64,000 nucleotides of DNA from Streptomyces griseoflavus (GCF_014649995.1 NZ_BMUC01000009.1:178131-242130); one strand, 5' to 3'; numbered from the stretch's first letter, positions 31,568 to 40,919 are shown. The notes: generated from the letters alone by a model not told the origin. Made by a program: numbers and translations.

Positions 31568-32170
31568 ATGAAGACGAAGCGCTGCGAGCACTGCCGGGAG
31601 CACCTTGGTGCACGGCATGCGCACAATGCGCGCTTCTGCTCGGGCCGCTGTCGCATGGCTGCTCACCGAGCCCGCCAGCGGAAGTCGGATCCGGTCCCGG
31701 CCGCGATGACACGCCGTTCTCAGTGGGTTCGGTACAGCGACCGCAAGGTGCCGTTGTCGGCCCGCGGCCCAAGGAGGGCGCCGGCCTCGTCGACCGACCC
31801 GGAGACCTGGAGCTCATACAGTGCGGCGAAGCGGTCGACGACTGGAGTGGGTGTCGGCTTCGTCTTGAGCCCGGTGGATCGCCTGGTGTGCATCGACCTC
31901 GACCACGCCTTGCATGGCGGCGTGCTGGCCGGCTGGGCGCGAGAGATCGTAGATCGGGTGCCGCGCACGTACATTGAGGTGTCGCCGTCCGGTACTGGCC
32001 TGCACATCTGGGGCTACGGAACCGTAGGCCGGGGGCGCCGGATCAGGCGCGGAGAGGCCTGCGTCGAGGTGTACGACCGTGGCCGCTACATCACGATGAC
32101 GGGCAAGCCGTTCGAGGGTGCTCCGTCTTCATTGGCTGATCTCTCGAAGGTGCTCGACGACTTGCTGTGA
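31568..32170 (+). CDS. Prim-Pol (AEP)-like domain protein with zinc finger (200 aa)
   Basis: Zinc finger CEHCREHLGARHAHNARFCS (Cys 6, 9, 24, 28) is followed by the archaeo-eukaryotic primase core: VCIDLDHAL with D110-x-D112, SPSGTGLHIWG (139-149) and GRYITMTGKPF (173-182). These are the acidic, basic and closing motifs of primase-polymerase N-terminal domains. No helicase part follows; at 200 aa it is much shorter than full phage primases. It starts 264 bp after the HNH gene and is followed by the terminase. Enzyme activity is inferred. Confidence 0.75.
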   Translation: MKTKRCEHCREHLGARHAHNARFCSGRCRMAAHRARQRKSDPVPAAMTRRSQWVRYSDRKVPLSARGPRRAPASSTDPETWSSYSAAKRSTTGVGVGFVLSPVDRLVCIDLDHALHGGVLAGWAREIVDRVPRTYIEVSPSGTGLHIWGYGTVGRGRRIRRGEACVEVYDRGRYITMTGKPFEGAPSSLADLSKVLDDLL

Positions 32171-32183
32171 GGGGGTGACCCTG

Positions 32184-32642
32184 ATGGCTGGTCGCGGCAT
32201 GGCGCCGAAGGCGACGCGGTCACGCGCCCGGGATTCGAAGGCCCGGGATGCGGAGCTGAACCGCGTAGAGGACGACGGGGAGCTGCGCGGCCCGCTACTC
32301 CCCGAGGGTGTTCTTCCCGACGACGAGGATTGGCATCCGCGGACCCGGCAGTGGTGGGAGACGTGGCGTAGGTCGGCGCAGGCGCAGGTGTTCATCGAGA
32401 CGGACTGGGACTTCCTCCTCGACACAGCTCTGCTGCACCACGTGATGTGGACGAAAGGCCGCTGGGAGTTCGCGTCTGAGGTGCGGCTGCGCGCAGCGAA
32501 GTACGGGGCCACCCCGGAGGACCGGATGCGGCTCAAGCTGAAGATCGAGACTCCGGCTGACAAGCAGGCTCCAGTGGAGACGCCGCGGTCGACGTCGGAT
32601 CGGCGGAAGAACCTGCGGATTGTGAGCGAGGACGCCGGTTAG
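32184..32642 (+). CDS. terS: terminase small subunit (152 aa)
   Basis: Basic N-terminal region, then WHPRTRQWWETWRRSAQAQV, FIETDWDFLLDTALLHHVMW and EVRLRAAKYGATPEDRMRLK, the hallmark of actinophage small terminase proteins (P27-type). It binds the packaging site and loads the large subunit. ATG 32184; the frame opens earlier but that part overlaps the Prim-Pol-like gene. Eight bases separate its stop from the large subunit start. Confidence 0.8.
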   Translation: MAGRGMAPKATRSRARDSKARDAELNRVEDDGELRGPLLPEGVLPDDEDWHPRTRQWWETWRRSAQAQVFIETDWDFLLDTALLHHVMWTKGRWEFASEVRLRAAKYGATPEDRMRLKLKIETPADKQAPVETPRSTSDRRKNLRIVSEDAG

Positions 32643-32650
32643 GGGGTGCC

Positions 32651-34300
32651 ATGCCGTGGCGTGGCCCCCAGTACGACGGCGAGTTCCCTTCGCTCGGGCA
32701 TCAGATCGTCGACCACATCGAGGAGTACCTCTGTCACGGCCCTGGCGACGTTGTCGGCGAGCCGATCGAACTGGACGATGAGTTCTACGCGTTCATCGTC
32801 AAGGCATACCGGCTGGATCCGGAGACGGGCCGGCGGGTCTACCGCAGGGCTTTCCTGTCCCGGGCGAAGGGCCGGGCAAAGTCGGAGATCGCCGGGATGC
32901 TGGTGTGCGCCGAGGCGTTGTTCCCGGTGCGGTTCGACGGTTGGGATGCGAATGGGGAGCCTGTCGGCCGGCCGGTGAAGTCGCCGTTCATCCGGTGCCT
33001 GGCCACGGAAGAGGGCCAGTCCGGGAACACCTACGACAACGTGTCGACGATGCTCGAGTATCTCATCGAGCACCATGGCGATGACTTCCCCGGTATCGAC
33101 ATCGGCAAGTCGGCGCAGTCGTCGAGCCGGATCATCCTTCACCACCAGCGGGGTGAGATCACTCCGTCGACTGCGTCGTCCGCAGCGAAGGATGGCGGTA
33201 AGGAGACCTTCGCGGTCTTCGACGAGACCCACCTGTACGTGCTGCCGGAGCTGCGGCGCATGCACGGCACGGTCCGCAGGAACTTGCGTAAGCGCAAGGA
33301 AGCCGAACCGTGGTGCCTTGAGACGTCGACGATGTACGAGCCGGGTCAGGACTCGGTCGCCGAGGCGACGCACACCTACTTCAAGGCCATCCGTGAGGGC
33401 AGGATCCGTGACGCCGATGCGGCGGGCCTGCTCTTCGATCACCGGCAGGCCGCGGACGGCATTGACCTTGCTGACCGAGACGCCTTGCTCGCTGGCCTCA
33501 AGGAGGCTTACGGGCCGGCGGCGGCCTGGATGGACCTGGACGGCATCATCGCCGAGATCTGGGATCCCCAGTCCGCGCCCTCCGACTCCCGCCGGTACTG
33601 GCTGAACCAGCCGGTCGCTGCGGAGGACGCGCTACTGGACCCGGGGGAGTGGGCCAAATGCGCGTCGGATGAACGTCTGAAGGACGGGGACGAGATCGCG
33701 CTCGGCTTCGACGGCGGCAAGACCGACGATGCGACTGCGCTCATCGCAATGCGGGTCTCCGACCGGCTCGTGCAGCCGCTAGGAATCTGGGAGCGCCCCG
33801 AGGGCCCGCTGGGCAAGAACTGGGAAGTCGACCGCAAGCAGGTCTCCGACCTGGTGGCGCACGCCTTCGGCCGCTTCCAGGTCCGGGCGATGTTCGCGGA
33901 CGTCAAGCTGTGGGAGTCGTACATCGACGAGTGGGGCGAGACGTACCGCGACGAGCTGTTGGTGAAGGCGTCGGCACGGTCGCTGATCGGATACGACATG
34001 CGCGGCCATCAGCAAGAGCTGACGAAGGCTACCGAGGCGCTGGTGCAGGCCATCCTCGACCGGAAGATCGTGCATACCGACGACCCGGTTTTGAAGCGGC
34101 ATGTAGCCAACGCCCGCCGCAGGCCGAACAAGTGGGGCGTCTCCTTCGGTAAGGAGTCGCGGGAGTCCCCGAAGAAGGTGGACGGTTTCGCGGCGATGCA
34201 GTTGGCGGACATGGCCAGGCGCGCCTTGCTGGCGTCGCCGGACTGGTCCAAGAGGCAGAAGAAGCGGCAGCGCACTGGGCGCGTCCACGGGTTCGCGTGA
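32651..34300 (+). CDS. terL: terminase large subunit (549 aa)
   Basis: ATP-driven DNA packaging motor plus nuclease. ATPase: Walker A-like SRAKGRAKSE (70-79) and Walker B AVFDE (188-192). Nuclease: LGFDGGKTDD with D353 and MFADVKLWES with D417, the RNase-H-type metal aspartates. Length is normal for the family. Works at the portal in the cytoplasm with the small subunit and HNH protein. Confidence 0.95.
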   Translation: MPWRGPQYDGEFPSLGHQIVDHIEEYLCHGPGDVVGEPIELDDEFYAFIVKAYRLDPETGRRVYRRAFLSRAKGRAKSEIAGMLVCAEALFPVRFDGWDANGEPVGRPVKSPFIRCLATEEGQSGNTYDNVSTMLEYLIEHHGDDFPGIDIGKSAQSSSRIILHHQRGEITPSTASSAAKDGGKETFAVFDETHLYVLPELRRMHGTVRRNLRKRKEAEPWCLETSTMYEPGQDSVAEATHTYFKAIREGRIRDADAAGLLFDHRQAADGIDLADRDALLAGLKEAYGPAAAWMDLDGIIAEIWDPQSAPSDSRRYWLNQPVAAEDALLDPGEWAKCASDERLKDGDEIALGFDGGKTDDATALIAMRVSDRLVQPLGIWERPEGPLGKNWEVDRKQVSDLVAHAFGRFQVRAMFADVKLWESYIDEWGETYRDELLVKASARSLIGYDMRGHQQELTKATEALVQAILDRKIVHTDDPVLKRHVANARRRPNKWGVSFGKESRESPKKVDGFAAMQLADMARRALLASPDWSKRQKKRQRTGRVHGFA

Positions 34301-34319
34301 GCGAGGGAGGGGGCGCGCT

Positions 34320-35717
34320 GTGCCGTTGATGGGCAATGACGAGGCGGTGTCGACGGCACGGCGGCTGCTGAAGCTGCGCGAGGTGGAGCAGCCACGGCTC
34401 CAGCGGATCGCCGACTACATGGCCGGCAAGCACGCGAGCGTCTACGTTCCTGCGGGTGCGCGTGCCGAGTACCGGTGGCTGATCGAGCGGGCGAAGGTGA
34501 AGATCCTTCCGCTGGTCGTCACGGTGGTATCGCAGAACATGTATGTCGACGGCTATCGGCCGAAGGGCGCGGACGACAACGCTTCGCCCTGGCGGGTGTG
34601 GCAGGCGAACAGGCTGGACGCCCGCCAGCATGGCGTGCACCGGGCTGCCCTCACCTACGGCGCCGCCTATGTGGTGGTGATGCCGGGCAAGCCGGTTCCC
34701 GTGATCACGCCGTTCTCGCCGCGGCGTCTGACTGCGCTGTATGCGGATCCGGTGAACGACGAGTGGCCGCTGTTCGCGATCGAGGACCGCGTGGAGAACA
34801 CGGCGAAGGGCCAGCGGCGTGTGGTGCGTGTGTACGACGACCAGGCCCGCTACACGCTTGTCGGCAACGTCGACGGCTCCGGTCTGAAGCTGGACGAGAA
34901 CGGCGTGATGCGACACGACTTGGGCGTGTGCCCGGTGGTCCGCTTCGTCAACACGGATGACCTTGACGGCGACGGCGTGATCGGTGAGGTCGAGCCGCTC
35001 ATCGATGCGCAGGACCAGTTGAACATGACCACGTTCAACCTGCTCATGGCGCAGCAGTATGCGGCGTTCCGGCAGCGCTGGGTCACGGGGATGGCGCCGC
35101 CTCAGGACGACGACGGCAACCCGATCGAACCGTTCCGCTCGCGCGTCGACGGCGTCTTCATCGCCGAGGACGCGGACACCAAGTTCGGCGAGTTCGGCCA
35201 GACGGACCTCAAGGGATATCTCGAAAGCCGCGAGGCGACGATCCGGCACATGTCGACTCTGTCGCAGGTGCCGCCCTACCACCTGCTCGGACAGATGGTG
35301 AATCTGTCCGCTGAGGCACTCGCCGCGGCCCGTGACGGTCTCGACCGGAAGATCGATGAACGAGAGTCCCTGTTCGGTGAGGGCTGGGAGCAGGCTCTTC
35401 GCCTCGCCGGCCTGGCCTCGGGTGACCACTCGGCGTGGGAGGACACCGAGGCCCAGGTCGTGTGGCGGGACACGTCAGCGCGGTCGCTCGCCCAGACGGT
35501 GGACGCCCTGGGCAAGCTCGTGACGATGCTGGGGGTGCCTCCGCAGGAGCTGTGGGAGAAGATCCCGGGCGTCACGCAGACCGACGTGGAGCGCTGGAAG
35601 ACGACAGCCGAGCAGGGTGACTCGCTGGGCCGGCTGAACGGCATCATCGAGAAGCAGATGAAGGCATTGGATCCTCCACCTGCTGAGCCCTCTCCGATGC
35701 CGGACCTGGTGCTCTGA
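34320..35717 (+). CDS. portal protein (465 aa)
   Basis: SPP1 gp6-like portal: YVPAGARAEYRWLIERAKVK, NMYVDGYRP, PVVRFVNTDDLDGDGVIGEV, LIDAQDQLNMTTFNLLMAQQ and the clip region VPPYHLLGQMVNLSAEAL. Forms the dodecameric ring through which terminase pumps DNA. Start GTG 34320 after GGGAGG. Position directly after terL is standard. Its stop is followed by TGATG coupling to the MuF-like gene. Confidence 0.95.
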   Translation: MPLMGNDEAVSTARRLLKLREVEQPRLQRIADYMAGKHASVYVPAGARAEYRWLIERAKVKILPLVVTVVSQNMYVDGYRPKGADDNASPWRVWQANRLDARQHGVHRAALTYGAAYVVVMPGKPVPVITPFSPRRLTALYADPVNDEWPLFAIEDRVENTAKGQRRVVRVYDDQARYTLVGNVDGSGLKLDENGVMRHDLGVCPVVRFVNTDDLDGDGVIGEVEPLIDAQDQLNMTTFNLLMAQQYAAFRQRWVTGMAPPQDDDGNPIEPFRSRVDGVFIAEDADTKFGEFGQTDLKGYLESREATIRHMSTLSQVPPYHLLGQMVNLSAEALAAARDGLDRKIDERESLFGEGWEQALRLAGLASGDHSAWEDTEAQVVWRDTSARSLAQTVDALGKLVTMLGVPPQELWEKIPGVTQTDVERWKTTAEQGDSLGRLNGIIEKQMKALDPPPAEPSPMPDLVL

Positions 35718-36493
35718 TGGCCAACCCCGGAGCGCCCCAGCGGTATCGGCGTATCCAGGCCCTGGCGGCGGCCCGCCTTGCACGGCACGTCTTGCAGGTG
35801 TGGCGAGAGCTGATGAATCCGGCGAAGATCGACGCCTCCTGGCCGGCTGTTCAAGCAGCGCTCAAGCCGGTGGTGCAGGAAGCCCGCGAGCAGTCCGCGG
35901 TTCTGGCCCGGTCCACTTACATGGACGCTCGCCGCGATGCGGGGATCGACGACGGCGACTTCACCCCAGAGGATCCACTGCCGCTCCTCGTCCACCGCCT
36001 GGAACGCGCTCTCGACGTGACGGGTCCAGTCGAGTTCAAGAAGGCCATTGCCGCAGGCAAGACGCCTCAGCAGGCCATGGATGCTGCCGCTGTCCGTCTC
36101 GTCGGGAGCACTCAATACCTGGCCTTGGAAGGCGGCCGGCAGGCCATGCAGCGGTCGATCGAGGCCGACGAGCAAGCCACGGGCTGGGCGCGGGTCACGG
36201 ACGCTGATCCGTGCGCTTGGTGCGCGATGCTCGCCTCGCGAGGGCCGGTGTACAAGTCAGCGAAGACCGCGGGTGATCCACGGCAGGGCGGCAACCGCTA
36301 CCACGACCACTGCGGGTGCCAGGCGTGGCCTGCGTTCACGAACGACGAGCCGTTCATCGGTGTCGCCGAACAGCTTTATGACGACTGGCTGCGGACAACG
36401 CGAGGCCACGGCGGCAAGCACGCCGTCAACGCGTTCCGCCGCTGGTGGGAGTCCGAGGGCAGGGCCGCCTACACCGCGCCCGACCGCCCCTGA
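35717..36493 (+). CDS. MuF-like minor head protein (258 aa)
   Basis: C-terminal block VTDADPCAWCAMLASRGPVY then YHDHCGCQAWPAF is typical of the MuF-type or head morphogenesis protein; N-terminal helices are like those of SPP1 gp7. It links portal and capsid. TGATG coupling to the portal gene. A terminator lies 65 bp downstream, before scaffold. Confidence 0.8.
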   Translation: MANPGAPQRYRRIQALAAARLARHVLQVWRELMNPAKIDASWPAVQAALKPVVQEAREQSAVLARSTYMDARRDAGIDDGDFTPEDPLPLLVHRLERALDVTGPVEFKKAIAAGKTPQQAMDAAAVRLVGSTQYLALEGGRQAMQRSIEADEQATGWARVTDADPCAWCAMLASRGPVYKSAKTAGDPRQGGNRYHDHCGCQAWPAFTNDEPFIGVAEQLYDDWLRTTRGHGGKHAVNAFRRWWESEGRAAYTAPDRP

Positions 36494-36557
36494 TCTCAAG
36501 CTCTGGCGTCCTGGTGGCGTCAGCTAACCGAATATCGCCCGCGTCTGCGGGGACCTT

Positions 36558-36584
36558 AGGGCCGTGCTGGACACGGCCCTTTCT
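36558..36584 (+). terminator. intrinsic terminator between MuF and scaffold genes
   Basis: AGGGCCGTG (36558-36566) and CACGGCCCT (36572-36580), 5-base loop, followed by TTCTC. It may set relative levels of head genes; the upstream AT-richer TAACCGAATAT could be part of a promoter. Confidence 0.6.
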
Positions 36585-36607
36585 CATGCCCAGAACGAGG
36601 AGGGACC

Positions 36608-37195
36608 GTGCAGGACACGGCCGACACCACGCAGACTGCAGGACAGTCTGACGCCAACACCGCCGACATCGCCCAGCAGCCGGACGTACAGCCCGGCGGC
36701 GGAACGCAGGACACCTCGGCAAACCAGCAGCCCCAGGGAACGGACCCGTGGGCGGACCCCGAGGCGGCCCGCAAGGAGATCGAGAAGCTCCGTAGGGAAT
36801 CGGCGGGCTGGCGCACAAAGTACCGCGAGGCCGAGCCGCAGCTGACCGAGTACCAGCAGTGGCAAGAGTCGCAGAAGACCGAGCAGCAGAAGCTCCTCGA
36901 CGCCAAGGAGGCGGCGGAGCGCCAGCTCGGTGACCTGCGCGCCACCAATACCCGCCTGATGGCGGCGGCCACGCACAACATCCCGCCGGACCTGATCGAC
37001 CTGCTCGGCTCCGGCAGCGACGAAGAGATCAACGCGCGTGCGGAGATCCTCGCCGAGCGACTCAAGGCGTCCGCGCCGGCCGCCGCTCCCGCATCGCAAC
37101 GGCCCGTCGAGGCCCTCACCCCGGGCGCCGCTACGGCGTCCGGATCAGCCACGGCCAGCCCGGACGAATGGATCCGGCGCATGGCCGGCCGCTAA
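36608..37195 (+). CDS. capsid scaffolding protein (195 aa)
   Basis: Gln/Asp-rich disordered N-terminus, long coiled coil (about 58-125: EAARKEIEKLRRESAGWRTK, QKTEQQKLLDAKEAAERQLG), and a short C-terminal tail DEWIRRMAGR that resembles coat-binding ends. Standard position before the major capsid gene. Expected to leave the mature head. Confidence 0.85.
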   Translation: MQDTADTTQTAGQSDANTADIAQQPDVQPGGGTQDTSANQQPQGTDPWADPEAARKEIEKLRRESAGWRTKYREAEPQLTEYQQWQESQKTEQQKLLDAKEAAERQLGDLRATNTRLMAAATHNIPPDLIDLLGSGSDEEINARAEILAERLKASAPAAAPASQRPVEALTPGAATASGSATASPDEWIRRMAGR

Positions 37196-37264
37196 CCACG
37201 TTCACCGCAGCACCGGAATCACCCGCACGGGGCCGGGGTCGCTGCATTCTCGAAGGGAGACCCC

Positions 37265-38212
37265 GTGCCTTACAACTCGCTCATCAGCCGGGACGCCAGC
37301 AACGACCCGCTGGTCCCGGAGCCGGTGTCCGCCGACATCATCCAGGACCTGCCGGGCGCTTCGGCGCTCCTGCAGCGGGCCCGCAGGGTGCCGATGTCGT
37401 CCAAGACGCAGCGCCAGCCCGTCCTCGACGTGCTGCCGCTGGCCTACTTCGTCGGCGGCGACACCGGGCTGAAGCAGACCACGTCGCAGGACTGGAAGAA
37501 CGTCGACCTCGTCGCCGAGGAGATCGCCGCCATCGTGCCGATCCCGGAGGCTTACCTCGACGACGCCCAGATGCCGATCTGGAACGAGGTCCGCCCCCGG
37601 CTCGTGGAGGCGATCGGCGCCAAGCTCGATGCGGCCGGCCTGTTCGGCCTGGACAAGCCGTCCACCTGGCCGGCAGCCGTGTACCAGTCCGCGGTCGCCG
37701 CGGGCAACACCGTCATCTCCGGTGCCGGCGTCGACTTCGCTGTCGACGTCGCGGAGGCCGCAGGCAAGGTCGCCGCGGACGGCTTCGCGGTGAACGGCTT
37801 CATCAGCCGGCCCGGCCTGACGTGGAAGCTGAACACCATGCGCTCCGAGCAGGGCGTGCCCATCTACCAGCCGAACCTGCAGGGGCAGCTGGGCGGCACC
37901 CTCTACGGCTACCCGATGTCGGAGCTCACCAACGGCGCCTGGGACATGTCCGAGGCCGAGCTGCTGATGGGCGACTGGTCCAAGGCGATCGTGGGTGTGC
38001 GTCAGGACATCAGCTTCAAGCTGTTCACCGAGGGCGTCATCTCCGACGACGACGGCAAGGTCGTCCTCAACCTGATGCAGCAGGACTCCGTCGCGATGCG
38101 CGTGGTGATGCGGGTGGCGTTCGCCACGGCCAACCCGGCGACCCGCCTCAACACCAACTCGGCGACCCGGTCCCCGTTCGCCGCGGTGCAGACGACCACG
38201 GCCGCGTCCTGA
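37265..38212 (+). CDS. major capsid protein (315 aa)
   Basis: HK97-fold coat protein: N-arm region (LISRDASNDPLVPEPVSADI), VPMSSKTQRQPVLDVLPLAY, IVPIPEAYLDDAQMPIWNEV and a C-terminal axial region (NGFISRPGLTWKLNTMRSEQ; GQLGGTLYGYPMSEL; ISFKLFTEGVI). Directly downstream of scaffold. GTG 37265 after GGGAG. No separate prohead protease is visible. Confidence 0.95.
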   Translation: MPYNSLISRDASNDPLVPEPVSADIIQDLPGASALLQRARRVPMSSKTQRQPVLDVLPLAYFVGGDTGLKQTTSQDWKNVDLVAEEIAAIVPIPEAYLDDAQMPIWNEVRPRLVEAIGAKLDAAGLFGLDKPSTWPAAVYQSAVAAGNTVISGAGVDFAVDVAEAAGKVAADGFAVNGFISRPGLTWKLNTMRSEQGVPIYQPNLQGQLGGTLYGYPMSELTNGAWDMSEAELLMGDWSKAIVGVRQDISFKLFTEGVISDDDGKVVLNLMQQDSVAMRVVMRVAFATANPATRLNTNSATRSPFAAVQTTTAAS

Positions 38213-38273
38213 CCCGGGCCTGGCCGGCAGCCCCATCCGGTGGGCTACCGGCCAGGCGCAGATCGGAGTCCTT

Positions 38274-39287
38274 GTGCGGGTCTTGGCGATGCTCCACGCC
38301 TACCCTCCGGCCCACAACGCGGGTGCCGAGTGGGCGGCGCACAGCCTGCTGCGTGAACTCGCGGCACGCGGCCACGACGTAGATGTACTGCTGTCGCAGC
38401 CTGCGGCGGCGGAAAGCGCCTACGAGGTCGATGGCGTTCGTGTCCACCCGTACCGCGGCAAGAGCGACCCCGGGCCGTGGCTACGGGGCGACGGCCGCGC
38501 CCAGGTGATCGTCACCCACCTGGAGAACACGCCCCGGGCGTCCGTGCTGGGGGAACTGCACCGCATCCCGGTCGTGCACCTGCTGCACAACACCTTCGAC
38601 AAGTCGAAGGCGTGGCTGGTGAAGGGGTCGCCCATGCTGGTGGTGTACAACACCGCGTGGATGGCGGCGGATGCGGAAGCCTGGTGGCGGGTCAACCGAG
38701 GGGACCGGCCGATGCCGTGGGGCATCACGGTGCACCCTCCAGTGGCTGTGGAGGACTACCGGGCGACTCCGGGAGACCGGATCACACTGATCAACCTGAC
38801 CGCGGAGAAGGGCGCGGAGGTCTTCTACGCTCTGGCGGAGCGGATGCCTCGCCGGAAGTTTCTGGGGGTGGTCGGCGGCTACGGGCAGCAGATCATCCGC
38901 GAGGACTTGCCGAACGTGGAGATCATGCCGCATACGCCTGGCCATCGGATGGCGAAGGACGTGTACGCCCGTACCAAGTTCCTTCTCGTGCCGTCGGTGT
39001 ACGAGTCCTATGGGCGTGTCGCGGTCGAAGCCATGTGCTCCGGCATTCCCGTGATCGCGCATCCAACGCCTGGTCTCACAGAGGCACTCGCCGAGGCGGG
39101 CACCTTCTGTGACCGCGACGACTTGGATGCATGGGAGGACGCCGTCCGACGGTTGTCCGCACCTGCCGCATACAAGCAGGCTTCGCAGGCGTCGACGTCC
39201 CGCGCAGCGGAGCTCGACCCGGCAAGCGAACTCGACGCGTGGTGCCTGGCCATGGAGGGAGTGGTCAAGCGTGGAACCCCTCGCTAG
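38274..39287 (+). CDS. GT4-type glycosyltransferase, first copy (337 aa)
   Basis: GT-B fold: N-terminal VLAMLHAYPPAHNAGAEWAA, second half with PNVEIMPHTPGHRMAKDVYA, then the nucleotide-sugar binding motif VPSVYESYGRVAVEAMCSGI followed by PVIAHPTPGL. Lies between the major capsid and connector genes, so transfer of sugar to head or tail protein is likely. It overlaps the next gene by 17 bases. Sugar donor not known. Confidence 0.9.
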   Translation: MRVLAMLHAYPPAHNAGAEWAAHSLLRELAARGHDVDVLLSQPAAAESAYEVDGVRVHPYRGKSDPGPWLRGDGRAQVIVTHLENTPRASVLGELHRIPVVHLLHNTFDKSKAWLVKGSPMLVVYNTAWMAADAEAWWRVNRGDRPMPWGITVHPPVAVEDYRATPGDRITLINLTAEKGAEVFYALAERMPRRKFLGVVGGYGQQIIREDLPNVEIMPHTPGHRMAKDVYARTKFLLVPSVYESYGRVAVEAMCSGIPVIAHPTPGLTEALAEAGTFCDRDDLDAWEDAVRRLSAPAAYKQASQASTSRAAELDPASELDAWCLAMEGVVKRGTPR

Positions 39288-39903
39288 CGTCGCAGATCTC
39301 CAGGATCGCCTCGGGCGCCCTCTCGCCGCTCAGGAAGAAACCAGAGCGCAAGCGCTACTCGCGGACGCCTCGGCACTCGTCCGGTCCTACACGGGCCGAA
39401 CGTTCAGCCGCACCGACGACGACACCGTCGTCATGCGCGCCCAGCAGGGGGAAATCCGCCTGCCGCAAACACCTGTTTTGAGCGTTACCGCTGTTGTGGC
39501 CGTGGGCGCGGGCGGCGCTCCTGACCTACCCGTCATCGGCTGGCGGTGGGACGGCATCGACACCATCCGCACATCACCGGAGAGTCCGGCTATCAACCTG
39601 CCCGAACTCTGGGCTGACGAGGAATTTGAGTCCTACCCCGGCACCTACCGGGTGACCTACAGCCACGGCTCAGCCGAAGTACCGGCCGACGTGGTTGCTG
39701 TCGTGGCCCGCATGGCGCTGCGCACCCTGACGTCGCCCACCATGGCGGGCGGTGTAACCGGGGAGACGATCGGCCCGTACAGCTACCGCACAGATGGATC
39801 AGGGGTCGGAACCGCGGTGACATTGACCGACGACGACCGCAGGATGCTCGAGCTGGCGGGATACCGGCGCAAGGCCGGCACAACCATGGCGAGGTGGCGA
39901 TGA
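39271..39903 (+). CDS. head-tail connector/adaptor (210 aa)
   Basis: GTG 39271 with GGAGGGA; it starts inside the glycosyltransferase gene. SVADLQDRLGRPLAAQEETR, AQALLADASALVRSYTGRTF matches head-tail connectors (gp15/gp6-like). C-terminal tail is Thr/Gly-rich. Binds below the portal to complete the head. Confidence 0.8.
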   Translation: MEPLASVADLQDRLGRPLAAQEETRAQALLADASALVRSYTGRTFSRTDDDTVVMRAQQGEIRLPQTPVLSVTAVVAVGAGGAPDLPVIGWRWDGIDTIRTSPESPAINLPELWADEEFESYPGTYRVTYSHGSAEVPADVVAVVARMALRTLTSPTMAGGVTGETIGPYSYRTDGSGVGTAVTLTDDDRRMLELAGYRRKAGTTMARWR

Positions 39904-40919
39904 ACAGCCGTCTTCGCATCGTCGCCAGAGTGCATGCCATGCCGCCCGAACATAACGCAGGCGCAGAGCACATGCTCGTCTCCATGCTTCAGGCACTCGT
40001 CGAACGCGGGCACGACGTAGAAGTATGGCTGTCACGCCGCGCGACGGCGACGGACATCTACGAGTACGACGGTGTACGGGTGATCCCGTCGGCGGCCCGC
40101 CTCGACTTCACCTCCCAGGTACGCCACGCGGATGTCCTGGTCTCGCATCTGGAGTGCGTCCCGACCACGGCGGCCCTCGCTCGCGGCTTCGGCAAGCCGA
40201 TGGTCGTGGTCTGCCACAACGACCACAGGCCGACACTCAGAGACATCGCGTCCGGCGCGACTGCTCTGGCCGTCTACAACTCCGAGTGGATGAGCCGTGA
40301 GGCCGGAGTGTTCTTCTCGGAGTTCCCTCCAACCTTCCAGCCCACCCGAACCCTCGTGGTCCGCCCGCCCGTACACGCGAAGCGCTACGCGGTGAAGCCG
40401 GGCCAGGCTGTCACGCTCGTCAACTGCAACGCCGACAAGGGAGGGCTGCTGCTCGCCGATCTCGCGCGACGTATGCCCGACCAGCAGTTCCTCGCCGTCG
40501 AAGGCGCCTACGGCGAGCAGATCCTGCCCGACCTGCCCAACGTGCGCGTCTTGAAGCACGCCCCTGGCGGCGAGATGGCCACGAAGGTGTACCGGCACAC
40601 CAAGGTGCTGCTCATGCCATCGGTCTACGAGTCATGGGGGCGCGCCGGCGTGGAAGCCATGGCAAGCGGCATCCCCGTCATCGCCCACCCGACGCGAGGG
40701 CTTTGTGAGTCGCTTGGGGAAGCCGGTGTCTTCGTGGACCGCAATGACCCCGAGGCGTGGCAGACGGCGCTACAGCGTCTCCTGGGGGATGCGGCGGAGT
40801 ACCGGCTCGCCTCCAAGCGCGCCCGGGCCCGAAGCGCAGAGCTGGATCCCACTGAGGACTTGACCGCTTGGTGCGACGCGGTTGAGGAGGTGGCCAGTGC
40901 GCGAGCTGCCTCACGGTGA
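39900..40919 (+). CDS. GT4-type glycosyltransferase, second copy (339 aa)
   Basis: Paralogue of the 38274 gene: RIVARVHAMPPEHNAGAEHM, PNVRVLKHAPGGEMATKVYR, then VPS-like MPSVYESWGRAGVEAMASGI and PVIAHPTRGL. ATG 39900 is coupled to the connector stop (ATGA) rather than the GTG at 39894. Two diverged copies suggest two acceptors or two sugars in one glycan. Confidence 0.9.
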   Translation: MNSRLRIVARVHAMPPEHNAGAEHMLVSMLQALVERGHDVEVWLSRRATATDIYEYDGVRVIPSAARLDFTSQVRHADVLVSHLECVPTTAALARGFGKPMVVVCHNDHRPTLRDIASGATALAVYNSEWMSREAGVFFSEFPPTFQPTRTLVVRPPVHAKRYAVKPGQAVTLVNCNADKGGLLLADLARRMPDQQFLAVEGAYGEQILPDLPNVRVLKHAPGGEMATKVYRHTKVLLMPSVYESWGRAGVEAMASGIPVIAHPTRGLCESLGEAGVFVDRNDPEAWQTALQRLLGDAAEYRLASKRARARSAELDPTEDLTAWCDAVEEVASARAASR

